A DNA stretch of 64,000 bases from Marinomonas communis (lineage in GTDB: Bacteria; Pseudomonadota; Gammaproteobacteria; Pseudomonadales; Marinomonadaceae): assembly GCF_004363305.1 (NCBI RefSeq), contig NZ_SNZA01000001.1, positions 832,902 to 896,901 on the forward strand, given 5' to 3'. Positions 39,329-48,973 of the stretch are shown one piece after another. Under the pieces are notes generated by a model. That model was given only the letters and a program-made list of their open reading frames with translations. It did no database searches and had not been told where the DNA came from. How positions within the stretch are numbered: position 1 is the first letter of the stretch; each line of letters begins with the position of its first letter. A program made the position numbers and the translations under genes.

Positions 39329-40663
39329 CTACGCATCCTTTTGTTTGTTTTTCTTAGGCAAACGAAACGGTTCGAATCCCTGTTGTGTTTGGTCTTGAAA
39401 GACAACCTTCTTACGTGCAGCCGGTTTCTTTTGGACTTTATTAGTCTTTGGTTTTTGCTTGGTTTTAGGTTTCGATTGTTTCTGTGGCGCTCGCTTACTT
39501 GCAATACCAGTAAACGTCGCTTCTAGCCCTTCGACTTTAGACAATACGAAGGTACGCTTTAGAAACTCTTCCACGTCCTTAAAGTTAAACCAATCTTTCG
39601 GTCCCACTAAGGAAATGGCTTCACCTTTAAACCCAGCTCGTCCCGTACGTCCAGTACGATGAACGAACTCTTCTGCAGGTTTTGGGATATCAAAGTTAAA
39701 CACATGTGAAACACTTGCAATATCAAGACCACGTGATGCGATGTCGGTACTTACCAACACCTCAAATTTACCTCGTGCAAAGTCATCCATCACCTTACTG
39801 CGGGCGCTCTGACTCATATCACCATTCAAACTACCAGTTCGCACGTCCCAGCTACCAATAAGTTCAGCCAAACGAACCGTATCAGTTTTGGTTGCGGTGA
39901 AGACAATGGCTTGCTTGATCGTGAGGGAGCGAATGAAATGCTCTAGTAACGCCTGCTTATGATCCAAGTGATCACATAAGTAAACATGTTGTTTGATATC
40001 TTGGTGTTCGTCTTGGCTGTGACCAATCGCTACACGTACAGGCTCATGTAATAACTCTTGTGCAATCTCATTGACGTCAGTGTTATCAAGTGTCGCAGAG
40101 AAAAATAACGTTTGGCGACGACGGTGATTCGCAGCATTGTTGATGGCGCGTAAGTCCGCGGCAAAGCCTAAATCTAACATGCGATCCGCTTCATCAAGGA
40201 TCAACATTTCTAGACCTTCTAAAAACACGTTGCGCTGTTTTAGGTGATCCGCCATACGACCTGGTGTCGCCACCACAAAATGTGGGTCTTTCTGGAAGTT
40301 TTTATGCTGATCGTTAAAGTTCTCGCCACCGAGCACCAAAATCGAGCTGAAACGCGTTCCCGCGATTAACGTTCTGAGGGTAGCGTACACTTGTTTTGCC
40401 AACTCTCGAGTTGGCACCAGAATAAGGACACGAGGGTCGCGCTTCGCCAAGGCTTTGCGAGTGTACAAGCGGTGAACCGCAGGCAACAAGTACGCCAGTG
40501 TTTTCCCTGAGCCCGTCTTGGAAGACGCCAACAAATCTTTACCAGCCATCGCTTCAGGTATCGCACGCTCCTGAATATCCGTTGCGTGCTCGTAGCCAAA
40601 GTGACCAAAAGACTTCATTAATCGGCTATCTAAATCAAACTCAGAAAATAACAATCGCTTCAC
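39329..40663 (-). CDS. DEAD-box ATP-dependent RNA helicase, SrmB/RhlE-like
   Basis: 444 residues. Q motif (FGYEHATDIQERAIP), Walker A SSKTGSGKT, VPTRELA, DEAD (LILDEADRMLDLGF), SAT, HRTGRTGRAG are all present. The C-terminal ~70 residues are a Lys/Gln/Pro-rich tail (KRAPQKQSKPKTKQKPKTNK...) expected to bind RNA. The general layout is closest to SrmB, which helps 50S assembly, but the exact subfamily is uncertain. Confidence 0.88.
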   Translation of the reverse strand: MKRLLFSEFDLDSRLMKSFGHFGYEHATDIQERAIPEAMAGKDLLASSKTGSGKTLAYLLPAVHRLYTRKALAKRDPRVLILVPTRELAKQVYATLRTLIAGTRFSSILVLGGENFNDQHKNFQKDPHFVVATPGRMADHLKQRNVFLEGLEMLILDEADRMLDLGFAADLRAINNAANHRRRQTLFFSATLDNTDVNEIAQELLHEPVRVAIGHSQDEHQDIKQHVYLCDHLDHKQALLEHFIRSLTIKQAIVFTATKTDTVRLAELIGSWDVRTGSLNGDMSQSARSKVMDDFARGKFEVLVSTDIASRGLDIASVSHVFNFDIPKPAEEFVHRTGRTGRAGFKGEAISLVGPKDWFNFKDVEEFLKRTFVLSKVEGLEATFTGIASKRAPQKQSKPKTKQKPKTNKVQKKPAARKKVVFQDQTQQGFEPFRLPKKNKQKDA

Positions 40664-40729
40664 CTTACAAAGATATATGTCAAAGGCTCATTATAACGTA
40701 GCCCGTCAAATGACTGACATAGAAATCGT

Positions 40730-41278
40730 TTATATTTCGTGAAAAGTTCCAATTGTGTGGGGTTGTCCAGCACTTTTCAGTTGTAGGGTAATACCTTGAG
40801 CTTGCTCTATTTGTTCGGCCTCTTCGATCAACTGATAATAAACATTACGATGAAAATTCGCCCACATACCATGGCGCACTGAAACATAGGGCATCCAGTC
40901 CCCCTGATACGGTCGCAATTCTATACGGCAATCTTCGCCTAGCGTTAAGACATCATTTGTTTTCGTGTAAAAACGCCAAACAAATTCACCTACACTATTG
41001 GGTATCTGCTCCGCTCGCACAATTTGAAATGGCACATCCTCCACTTGTATGCGCACCTTTTCAGCAGGCGTGACTAAAAAGTACTCATTCCCTTCACGCC
41101 AAAGAATGCGGCTAAACAGTGTCACCATTTTTTCACGCTTAATCGCACTTCCTTCATGAATCCATTCACCATTCGCTTTGATGAGTAAATCCATATCGCC
41201 ACAAAAATCGGGGTGCCAACGATCCACTGGCGGGTAACCTTCCTCTAGGGTGATGGGGTCTAAATTAATACTCGGCAT
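40730..41278 (-). CDS. DUF1285 family protein
   Basis: 182 residues. PPVDRWHPDFCGDMDLLIKANGEWIHEGSAIKREKMVTLFSRILWREGNEYFLVTPAEKVRIQVEDVPFQI follows the DUF1285 pattern (G-D-M/I, W-x-x-x-G-x-x-I-x-R-x-x-M-V-x-L-F). Cytoplasmic, function unknown. GAGGAAAG SD upstream of the ATG. Confidence 0.82.
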   Translation of the reverse strand: MPSINLDPITLEEGYPPVDRWHPDFCGDMDLLIKANGEWIHEGSAIKREKMVTLFSRILWREGNEYFLVTPAEKVRIQVEDVPFQIVRAEQIPNSVGEFVWRFYTKTNDVLTLGEDCRIELRPYQGDWMPYVSVRHGMWANFHRNVYYQLIEEAEQIEQAQGITLQLKSAGQPHTIGTFHEI

Positions 41279-41436
41279 GGGCTTTCCTCATACAGCAAAT
41301 TAGCGCCATTCAATTTAACTTCAAAATTATTCACACGCTGATAGCAGATCTTGAATTCGATTCACTGTTAAAATACGCAGCATAAAATGATTACAAGAAG
41401 CTAAGCTTCCATAGAGATTATAAAACGAGCCCCCAA

Positions 41437-42396
41437 ATGACTACTGAATTAGCACGTAAATTTGCCGACCCAAATCGTGGGGTTTACTTTATCGGCACAA
41501 CACCGCCGAAAAACACGATTGATGATGACCAGAAACTCAATGACATCGGTCAAAAGCTGCTTGACCGCCTAGGCCAAATCGAAGTCGACGGTTTGATTGT
41601 TTACGACATTCAAGACGAAAGCAGCCGTATTTCAAAACCGCGTCCATTCCCATACATGGAAACTCATGATCCATTAGAATGGTCAAAACGCCTGAACACG
41701 TTGGCAATCAAGCCAGTGATCACCTACAAAAGCGTTTCTTCACGCAGTGCACAAGAGTTTGATCAATGGCTGAACTCTGCTTGGGAAGATTATGGTGTAC
41801 GCGATATCGTATTGGTAGGCGCACCTTCTTCAGAAGGGCAAATTGTTCTACCACTGAACCAAGCCTATGAAACACTACAAAAGAATGCCCACGACTTTAA
41901 CTTGGGTGGTGTCACCATTGCCGAGCGCCATGCGGTGAAAGGTGATGAGCACCTACGTTTGATGAACAAATCCATCGCAGGTTGTGATTTCTTTGTTTCG
42001 CAAGCCGTTTACAACCCACAAGCGACCGTTGACATGCTGAGCCAATACGCTCGCTCTTGTCGCGATAAGGGAGAAGCACCTAAGCGTGTGATCTTAACCT
42101 TCACGCCATGTGGTAGTGAGAAAACATTGAGTTTTATGGAGTGGTTAGGCATTTCTGTGCCTGATGCGACCAAGCACCGTATTCTTGATGCCGAGTCGCC
42201 ACTTGATGAGTCCATTAAGATTTGTCGCTCTGCTCTGGAGCAGATTATTGAGATTGCTCTGCCTTTGGGCATTCCGCTTGGTCTAAACATTGAGAGCTTA
42301 ACCAACCGCAAGGAAGAGATTGACGCTTCGATCAACCTCTACAAGCTTTTAAAAGCAACCCTTGATTTAAAGCTTGCTGAACAAAATATCAACTAG
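41437..42396 (+). CDS. MTHFR-fold protein lacking the usual catalytic Glu
   Basis: 319 residues in a methylenetetrahydrofolate-reductase-like barrel: GVYFIGTTPPKN, LIVYDIQDESSR, AIKPVITYKSVSSRS, DIVLVGAPSS, NLGGVTIAERHAVKGDEHLRLMNKSIAGCDFFVSQAVYN. In MetF the N-terminal motif is FEFFPPKT with the catalytic Glu; here Gly20 stands at that position. FAD binding and reductase activity are therefore uncertain and a different reaction is likely. Weak SD. It is convergent with the GT9 gene, ends overlapping by 8 bp. Confidence 0.75.
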   Translation: MTTELARKFADPNRGVYFIGTTPPKNTIDDDQKLNDIGQKLLDRLGQIEVDGLIVYDIQDESSRISKPRPFPYMETHDPLEWSKRLNTLAIKPVITYKSVSSRSAQEFDQWLNSAWEDYGVRDIVLVGAPSSEGQIVLPLNQAYETLQKNAHDFNLGGVTIAERHAVKGDEHLRLMNKSIAGCDFFVSQAVYNPQATVDMLSQYARSCRDKGEAPKRVILTFTPCGSEKTLSFMEWLGISVPDATKHRILDAESPLDESIKICRSALEQIIEIALPLGIPLGLNIESLTNRKEEIDASINLYKLLKATLDLKLAEQNIN

Positions 42397-43390
42397 CCAT
42401 CGTCTGCAGCTGAGCAATCACTTGCTCGGCTGCAATATGCTCCATTGCCTTAGGGTCATGTACTCGAGCCGCCCAAGGCAATTCTGCTACTGGCTTGCCG
42501 TACTCTTTCTCAGCACATTCATCATAAACACTGACCACACGATCTAAATCCGCATAAGGCCCTGTGCGCCTTGGATTAGAGTGTGCATATAAGCCAACCA
42601 CAGGTGTGCCGACCAGTGTCGCCATGTGCGCAGGTCCGGTATCTGGACTCAACACCCACTTAGCCCCCGCCAACACTGAGAGCATTTGCGGCAGACTGGT
42701 TTGCCCCACCAAATTGATCACGCCCTCAGACTCAAGTTGCTGTGCCATTTCCCGCTCCAATGAACTTGGGCCACCGGTTAGAACCACGGTTTTGCCCTGC
42801 TCAGAACACCATTGGATCACCGCTTTGTATCCAGAAACTGTCCAGTTACGCTCAGCTTTTGAGGCACATGGATTAATCACGACGTAATGGTCAGGGAGCG
42901 TCGCAGGCTTTTTAGGTAACGACAACGTTAATGGCAGCTCAACCTCTGTAACACCCAACACCGAACTAATAGAAAGGAAGGAATCTAGAACATGTTCAGA
43001 CTTAGGTGTCACGCCATACTCGCTCACAAACCAATGCTGCTTCTCACGTGAGAAAGCTTTATTAAAACCAATACGCCTTTTAGCCCGGACCATCCTACTC
43101 AACAAACTGGCACGCATGGACCACTGCAAGTGAAGCAACACATCAAACGTACTATCAGACAGCTCTTTTCGCAGCGCCAACATACCTTTTATACCTGTTC
43201 GCTTATCAAATACTTTGACGCTAATATTTGGCAGCAAACGAACCAATTGCGCTTCAAGCGGCCCAGTCACCCATGTTATTTCAGCATTAGGGTACTTCTT
43301 TTGTATTGCACAAATAACCGCCATAGCATGGCACACATCGCCAATAGCCGATAAGCGAATCACGGCAATACGTTGAATAGTCTGATCCAT
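42389..43390 (-). CDS. Glycosyltransferase family 9, heptosyltransferase-like
   Basis: 333 residues. GT9 marks: RIAVIRLSAIGDVCHAMAVICAIQKKYPNAEITWVTG, LLHLQWSMRASLLSRM, RRIGFNKAFSREKQHWFV, VLTGGPSSLERE, VLSPDTGPAHMATLVGTPVVGLYAHSNPRRTGPY. It probably transfers a sugar to the LPS inner core, acting on the cytoplasmic face; the acceptor cannot be stated. The divergent kdkA gene supports an LPS core role. GGGGAG SD. Confidence 0.87.
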   Translation of the reverse strand: MDQTIQRIAVIRLSAIGDVCHAMAVICAIQKKYPNAEITWVTGPLEAQLVRLLPNISVKVFDKRTGIKGMLALRKELSDSTFDVLLHLQWSMRASLLSRMVRAKRRIGFNKAFSREKQHWFVSEYGVTPKSEHVLDSFLSISSVLGVTEVELPLTLSLPKKPATLPDHYVVINPCASKAERNWTVSGYKAVIQWCSEQGKTVVLTGGPSSLEREMAQQLESEGVINLVGQTSLPQMLSVLAGAKWVLSPDTGPAHMATLVGTPVVGLYAHSNPRRTGPYADLDRVVSVYDECAEKEYGKPVAELPWAARVHDPKAMEHIAAEQVIAQLQTMAS

Positions 43391-43493
43391 TTGCTCCCCT
43401 GGGGCTGTTTAAATAGATCAACTATTATAAAATACGCGCCGTTAAAATGGCCCGTAAAACCTGCCATCTCATTCATTTTTTTAGATTATTTAC

Positions 43494-44204
43494 ATGCCAA
43501 GCATTCATCCAACCGCAAGTAGCGACATTCTCTTTATTAGCCCAGGCAACCCGGGAGTCACCAAGGAATGGTTTACACCTGAATATTGGCATTCGCAAGA
43601 CAGGCTAATCCATACCGCTGTGGGGCGAGGGACCGTCTGGTTTCTAGACACGCCTGTAGGTCAAACTGTACTTCGCCGTTACCGACGTGGCGGATTCATC
43701 GCAAAGTTCAATACGTTTCACTTTTTCACTCAACCTATCGAGCAAACTCGTGCTTTCAAAGAACTGGCATTACTTGAAAGGCTGCAACAGCTAGGCCTAC
43801 CAGCCCCGAAACCCGTGGCTGGTATGATTCGTCGTAATGGCCTGTTTTACCAGGCTTGGCTGATGACACAAGTAATCCCTAATGCCAAAGATCTCTACGA
43901 ATGCCTCCAGCAAACGTCTCTAGAAGAGGCTGTTTGGCAGCGCATTGGACGCACTATCGCAGAATTTCACAAGCATAATGTGTATCACAGTGATTTAAAC
44001 TGCCATAACATCATGATCGATACGTCGTTTCAGGTTTGGGTAATAGATTTCGACAAGTGCTCAATTCGTAACGACCAGAAGAGCTGGAAGAAAGAGAATT
44101 TAGAACGCTTAAAACGCTCCTTCCTGAAGGAACAGGGCAAACATGCCCAGTTCCAATTCAGTGAAGACGCATGGCAAGCCTTACTGCAAGGCTATGACGC
44201 TTAA
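43494..44204 (+). CDS. kdkA: 3-deoxy-D-manno-octulosonic acid (Kdo) kinase
   Basis: 236-residue small kinase. VLRRYRRGGFIAKFNTFHFF, SRAF/FKELALLERLQQLGLPAPKPVAG, catalytic loop YHSDLNCHNIMID and metal-binding DFDKCSIR are diagnostic of KdkA/WaaP-type LPS kinases. It phosphorylates Kdo of the inner core at O-4. Its stop codon abuts the cti stop. Confidence 0.92.
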   Translation: MPSIHPTASSDILFISPGNPGVTKEWFTPEYWHSQDRLIHTAVGRGTVWFLDTPVGQTVLRRYRRGGFIAKFNTFHFFTQPIEQTRAFKELALLERLQQLGLPAPKPVAGMIRRNGLFYQAWLMTQVIPNAKDLYECLQQTSLEEAVWQRIGRTIAEFHKHNVYHSDLNCHNIMIDTSFQVWVIDFDKCSIRNDQKSWKKENLERLKRSFLKEQGKHAQFQFSEDAWQALLQGYDA

Positions 44205-46562
44205 CTAGCGGTTTTGCAGTCGGTTGTAGTCTAAGATGCCACTGCTCAGTGGCTTCATAGACTGATTCATACGTGCAATTTTATCGCTTATCGGCCAAAA
44301 CTCAGGGCTGGTACGCCTTACACCATACTGATCTAGCAAAGCGCTATAACCACTGTCATCACGGATGCCGCTCACTGTCTCAACAAATGCCTCTACTTCA
44401 TCTTCAGAGACTTTTATTAAGACATTAGGGTAATCTCCGACGACACCATAGGTGACAACAAAAGAATCTTCGTTAGGGGCCACTGTTGATTCTTCATCCA
44501 GCAGGCTGGTGATATTGTAATGCCCTCGGTTGTGTACCAAAGTTACCAACTCTGCATTGCCATTCGATTGCTCGAGCAACATCAGAGATACTTCAGGAAA
44601 TGGTGCAACGGCTTGTCCTCGAAGTGTTTGCAATGATAACAAGGCATCTTGAGTCTTCGCTGCTAGCGAGCTTTGTGAAAGCTCATGATCATGGTTCAAC
44701 ACCTTCACCATACGCTGACGAATGTGATCAAACAGCTCTTCTTTAGGATCATCAGTCTTATAGTCAATACTCGACTCAATATTTACTTTTAGAAGATCGC
44801 TGAAGATATAATCTTTGATAGTTTGATCTGCGTTGCGGTACCAATATTCGCGCACAGCCTGACGCTGATCCTTGGGTAAGAAAAGTAAGAAATTCATCTC
44901 ACCTTCCATACGTAAGAAATCCATATATAAACGTGTCACGAGCTGATGCCCTACGTTTCCAAATACATCAAAGCCTGCAACAAGCAAGTAATGGATCCGC
45001 TCAAGCAAAGGATAATCGATAACCCATGCGGTTTTAGGATTTGGTCCTATCATGCCTTTTTCTACGGTTGCATTATCGAAATGACGCATCACGGTGAGGG
45101 CCGCATTCTCGTTATGCCCTTCCCCATCCCATACCAAGGATGTCGACATGGTAAGACCTTTATTGCCAAGCTTTTCGATCAGTTTCGCTTTAGCCGAGAG
45201 ATAGTTCTTTTGCTTCTCGGAATACGATACCCAAGAGGTTAATGGCAAAGCATTACTGCTTTGCGATGCAGGTAGCGCCAACGAAGAGGCATTTTCTTTT
45301 AAAAATGTACTGCCGATATTATGCATTTCTAAATCAGGATCAACGAAGTAAACCCAAAATTGCTCATTGATAACGTTTACTGCCACCTGACCACGACATA
45401 CCGGACCTTTTATAAATGCCATGATCGTATTTTGCGCGTGATCGAGTAGGAAGCGGTAGCGACTGTTTGCCGGCAGCTGTGCAAAAGACTGAAATGGGTT
45501 ACTAGCCACTTCTGGGGCATAACTTGGTAACTCTGTGACCTCAAATGACAAGTCGTAGAGCCAATCACTCCAGCGCTGCAATCGTTCATCATCCATTTTC
45601 ATCGGGATGAAGGTTTTCTGTACACGGCTCTCTGGATCTAACCAAAGTCGATAATAGACACGTTCAACCCCTGGCGCATCATATGGGCGACGGGTACTAA
45701 TACGCTGAATTGGCTCACCCGGTGGTGTGCTAGATCTGACTAATTTGTAAGTGAACTGAGCATCGTCATCGAAATACAAGCTGTAAAGGTAGATATGCTC
45801 GTAAACATAGCGATTGATCAATCGAGACTTGAGATCATCTCCATTAAACACCGCTTCCCATTTCGACACTTGCTCAGTTATTTCAGACGGAACATTCACT
45901 GGCGCAGACATAGGCGCTCCTTTTACCAACCATCGAGTCAAAATGTCATACTCTTGATCCGTTAATTCAGGTAAACCATATGGCATTCCCCAAGTCGGGT
46001 GGGAGGCTTCGAAATTAGAATATTCTTCCACTGCTGGACACTCTTGATCACGGTCCAGTGAAAAATCGTAATCGTCCGATGGCAGCACGGTATCTTGAAA
46101 CTCACCTTGCTGTCGACGCAAAGCAATGGCTCGGTATAATACACTGCCTTGCAAATTCGCCGCAGGACTTTGCGATCGCTCGTTTAAAATGGGGTAAAAA
46201 CCCTTATCACGCCACTCTTGGGCTGTACGAGCATCTTCAAATAATCGAGTTGGCTGCACGGCCAGTAAACGATCGCCCTCATAGACTTTATCCTTACTAC
46301 CACCACGCTCAATACCATCGGCGGCAGTCAGTTTAATTTGGCAAGGAGCGTCATAACAGGCATGACAGTTAATACAACGGTTCTCTAAAATAGGCTTAAC
46401 TTGATCTTGATAGAAGTTAACAGGCAACTTCTCTTCTTGGGGCAACCGATTCGCGCTGTTGGCCTTTCCATAAACTTCATCCAAGTTTTGAGTGGCGTAT
46501 ACAGCACACCCAGAAATGACTAATAGAGCCAAAATGCCCAACCAGCGAGAAATCGATTTCAT
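44205..46562 (-). CDS. cti: Fatty acid cis/trans isomerase (Cti), heme-binding
   Basis: 785 residues. It converts cis to trans membrane fatty acids under solvent or osmotic stress. The heme motif CxxCH is present (RCINCHACYDAPCQIKL, ~62-78), followed by a long conserved body (GMPYGLPELTDQEYDILTRWLVKGAP, RRPYDAPGVERVYYRLWLDPESR). The N-terminus has a signal with VISGC just before the mature part, so it may be a lipoprotein; Cti is otherwise described as periplasmic. Stand-alone gene. Confidence 0.92.
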   Translation of the reverse strand: MKSISRWLGILALLVISGCAVYATQNLDEVYGKANSANRLPQEEKLPVNFYQDQVKPILENRCINCHACYDAPCQIKLTAADGIERGGSKDKVYEGDRLLAVQPTRLFEDARTAQEWRDKGFYPILNERSQSPAANLQGSVLYRAIALRRQQGEFQDTVLPSDDYDFSLDRDQECPAVEEYSNFEASHPTWGMPYGLPELTDQEYDILTRWLVKGAPMSAPVNVPSEITEQVSKWEAVFNGDDLKSRLINRYVYEHIYLYSLYFDDDAQFTYKLVRSSTPPGEPIQRISTRRPYDAPGVERVYYRLWLDPESRVQKTFIPMKMDDERLQRWSDWLYDLSFEVTELPSYAPEVASNPFQSFAQLPANSRYRFLLDHAQNTIMAFIKGPVCRGQVAVNVINEQFWVYFVDPDLEMHNIGSTFLKENASSLALPASQSSNALPLTSWVSYSEKQKNYLSAKAKLIEKLGNKGLTMSTSLVWDGEGHNENAALTVMRHFDNATVEKGMIGPNPKTAWVIDYPLLERIHYLLVAGFDVFGNVGHQLVTRLYMDFLRMEGEMNFLLFLPKDQRQAVREYWYRNADQTIKDYIFSDLLKVNIESSIDYKTDDPKEELFDHIRQRMVKVLNHDHELSQSSLAAKTQDALLSLQTLRGQAVAPFPEVSLMLLEQSNGNAELVTLVHNRGHYNITSLLDEESTVAPNEDSFVVTYGVVGDYPNVLIKVSEDEVEAFVETVSGIRDDSGYSALLDQYGVRRTSPEFWPISDKIARMNQSMKPLSSGILDYNRLQNR

Positions 46563-46628
46563 ATATTCGTCCTAGGATTCTTTTATGACTAATACGTTAC
46601 TACATTTAAAATAGTTCAATGAGCAATA

Positions 46629-46658
46629 AAAAAGGGGAAAGTAAACTTTCCCCTTTTT
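46629..46658 (-). terminator. Intrinsic terminator after the acidic protein gene
   Basis: A 13-bp stem (46629-46641 with 46646-46658, 4-nt loop) with a T6 tract on the minus strand, 20 nt beyond the stop at 46678. Confidence 0.9.
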
Positions 46659-46677
46659 AAGATCATGCAAATTGGGC

Positions 46678-47268
46678 TTAACGATTGTCTTCGTCTTCAT
46701 CAAACTCAACAAGTTCGTAAGCGTCTTCGCCCATATCTTCGTTAGCAAGTAGCAATGCATCTTCATACGCACTACCAAACTCAATACGAGTAATGTCATA
46801 TAAGTCGTATTCGTATGTTTCATCGAACCAGCGGGCATCTGAACCGATTTCTTCCAGTTCAAAAGTAGTAGCGTCAGCTCGAAGCACACGACCGATTTCA
46901 CAACCATCAGAATCCACTTCTTCGCGGTGGATGGTCACCAAACCGAATTCTTCACTGATGTCCATTAGCAGTACCGCAAGATCATCCAAGTCCACTTCAG
47001 GGTCTTCAATCTCTTCACCGCGGATCTCAAGCACGCGCTTTTGGAAATCATTAAACGGCGCGGGATGCATAAAGTCGCTAATATCTTCTAGAAACAGGAT
47101 CTGATAGCCATTTAGATGAACACCATCATCAATGAGCTGCATCAGCACCATTTCTTCATTCGCCGCGATGATAAAGCCATCTGTCCAATTATCTGGTCCG
47201 TCAATTTCCTCACGGAAGATACGTACTACATTCTTACGTGTTCGGGCTTTTTCCAATTCGATGAGCAT
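46678..47268 (-). CDS. Acidic protein with an internal repeat, function unknown
   Basis: 196 residues, very rich in Asp/Glu and not recognised. Two halves look alike: IFREEIDGPDNWTDGFIIAANEEM... (~17) and IHREEVDSDG--GRVLRADATTF... (~116) share REE-[IV]-D, a following G-x-[IV]-[IL]-x-A turn, and later Y-x-x-x-[FD]-L-x-DI. The middle ends IEDPEVDLDDLAVLLMDISEEFG. Cytoplasmic. GGAG SD. Upstream lies yacL, transcribed the same way. The duplication suggests two tandem small barrel or sheet domains. Confidence 0.7.
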   Translation of the reverse strand: MLIELEKARTRKNVVRIFREEIDGPDNWTDGFIIAANEEMVLMQLIDDGVHLNGYQILFLEDISDFMHPAPFNDFQKRVLEIRGEEIEDPEVDLDDLAVLLMDISEEFGLVTIHREEVDSDGCEIGRVLRADATTFELEEIGSDARWFDETYEYDLYDITRIEFGSAYEDALLLANEDMGEDAYELVEFDEDEDNR

Positions 47269-47333
47269 ACTGGCTCCTAAAGGACATCATTAAAAACAGG
47301 GTTAGTGTAAACCTTGGCTAACCTAGGAACAAC

Positions 47334-47714
47334 TTATTGCTGAAATTCGTGCCAATTTTCAATCAAATCAATAAGATCATCTAAGCCACACTCCGATTCA
47401 ATGCCATCATTGGAGGCTTGAAAAAAGTTACTTTGAGTGTCGAACATGGCTTTAATCTCGTCTTCTGCTTGGCTCATGTCTACGCGACGTTTTACCACGA
47501 CGCCTTCAGGACTGATCACAACTTGAAAAATACCGTGCTGAAACTCTGTGGTTTCGTCTTCTTTTTCCGCCAACGACACAGCTTGCCAAACACGCTGAAC
47601 CGTTTCTTTGTTGGTTAGGTGCTCGCTAACCCATTCCGCAATGGCTGAAAACTCAATGTCCGCAAATACGCGGTATGAGCCTTCTTCTTGATCAAATGCT
47701 ATTTCATAATCCAT
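47334..47714 (-). CDS. yacL: UPF0231 (YacL) family protein
   Basis: 126 residues from ATG 47714 (MDYEIAFDQEEGSYRVFADIEFSAIAEWV), as in E. coli YacL; a GTG at 47729 inside the end of the GTPase gene is less likely. SD GAGG about 8 nt before. Ends SECGLDDLIDLIENWHEFQQ, matching the LCGVEDFLQ tail. Function unknown; cytoplasmic. Confidence 0.85.
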   Translation of the reverse strand: MDYEIAFDQEEGSYRVFADIEFSAIAEWVSEHLTNKETVQRVWQAVSLAEKEDETTEFQHGIFQVVISPEGVVVKRRVDMSQAEDEIKAMFDTQSNFFQASNDGIESECGLDDLIDLIENWHEFQQ

Positions 47715-47725
47715 AGAGCAGAACC

Positions 47726-48697
47726 TCACTCTTTACTATCACTATTTTCTTGGCGATATGCCACATTCTGTTGCTGCTGGCGTTGGGGTACTGCTGCAGC
47801 AAGTCGCGCTTGACGGGCGGCTTCCTTAGCGGCTTTAACTTGTTCTACTTTGACCCATTCATCTGCCACCATTTCTGGGGTTTCCATAACGTATGGACCA
47901 ATGGCACCACTGCGCACATCTGACAAGAAAACTTCAGCGGCTTTGTGCATATCAACTTTTCCGCCTGCGCGTAACGCCCCGCGCTTAGAACCAATAATCT
48001 TTAACGTTTCAGCAGCATCTGTCGGAATCTCTTTTAACTTGTAGCGGGTAACGAGCGCGTCATTGTAATCCGCTAAGAAAAAGCTCAAGCCAACTAAGGC
48101 GACATCTTCATAATCAATGGCGGTATCTCGCACCGCACCCGTCACTGCCAAACGATAACTGGCATCAGGGTTCTCGATTTTGGGCCATAGAATCCCAGGC
48201 GTGTCCAACAGTTGAAAACCATCGTGTACGCGCAGCTTTTGCTGTGCTTTGGTGACTGCTGGCTCGTTACCAACTTTCGCTACTCGCTTACCTAACAAAG
48301 CATTCATCAAACTCGATTTGCCAACATTTGGGATACCAGCAATCATCGCTCGAATAGGCTTCTCAGCGGTACCCCGATGCGGGACAAGAGCTTGTACCCA
48401 ATTTGACAGTTTTGCTAAATCCGCCTTATCAGTCGTACTAAAAGGGTAAGCAGTGATATCGTCAGCTTCACGCCAATGCTCTAACCAGCGATTGACACGC
48501 TCGCGATCCGCTAGGTCTTTTTTATTGAGCAGGCGTAATACAGGCACATCTCCACGCAAAGTGGTCAGCATAGGGTTTTGACTTGAGTCCGGAATACGGG
48601 CATCCAACACCTCAATGACCAAATCGACTTGGGTCATGACTTTCTCGATTTCACGTCGAGCTTTGTTCATGTGCCCAGGGAACCATTGAACGCTCAC
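47726..48697 (-). CDS. Circularly permuted ribosome-assembly GTPase (RbgA/YlqF-like)
   Basis: 323 residues starting at GTG with GAGAGGTG SD. WFPGHMNKARREI opens the family; G4 NKKDLAD precedes G1 GIPNVGKSS and G3 DTPGILWP, which shows the circular permutation. The C-terminal RNA-binding region ends in a Gln-rich tail. In Bacillus RbgA acts late in 50S assembly. Two to three bases from yacL. Confidence 0.9.
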   Translation of the reverse strand: MSVQWFPGHMNKARREIEKVMTQVDLVIEVLDARIPDSSQNPMLTTLRGDVPVLRLLNKKDLADRERVNRWLEHWREADDITAYPFSTTDKADLAKLSNWVQALVPHRGTAEKPIRAMIAGIPNVGKSSLMNALLGKRVAKVGNEPAVTKAQQKLRVHDGFQLLDTPGILWPKIENPDASYRLAVTGAVRDTAIDYEDVALVGLSFFLADYNDALVTRYKLKEIPTDAAETLKIIGSKRGALRAGGKVDMHKAAEVFLSDVRSGAIGPYVMETPEMVADEWVKVEQVKAAKEAARQARLAAAVPQRQQQQNVAYRQENSDSKE

Positions 48698-48973
48698 GAT
48701 TACACCTCTCAGTTTGATTCAAAAAAATTGGCGCGCAGTCTACCACAAAGTTTAGTTCACCTACGTAAAAACTCTGTGTTGTTGCACAAATAGACTGTGA
48801 TTTAGCGGATCTTAGATCAAAAACGACGGATAAATGCAGGAACCACCTTAACCTGACATGTGTCAACGCAGTGAAAAGCCCTCCTGCCTATACTGCCAAG
48901 CATCCAGAAACCTTAGGTGTTTAATCACTTATGCTCTCTCTGGGTGTTCTCTCGATCGGGCTATCGCCCCTTT

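Noticed and set aside
39360-39390. GGTTCGAATCCCTG resembling a tRNA T-arm
   Set aside because: It is inside the intact DEAD-box helicase gene, and no acceptor, D or anticodon stem can be folded around it.
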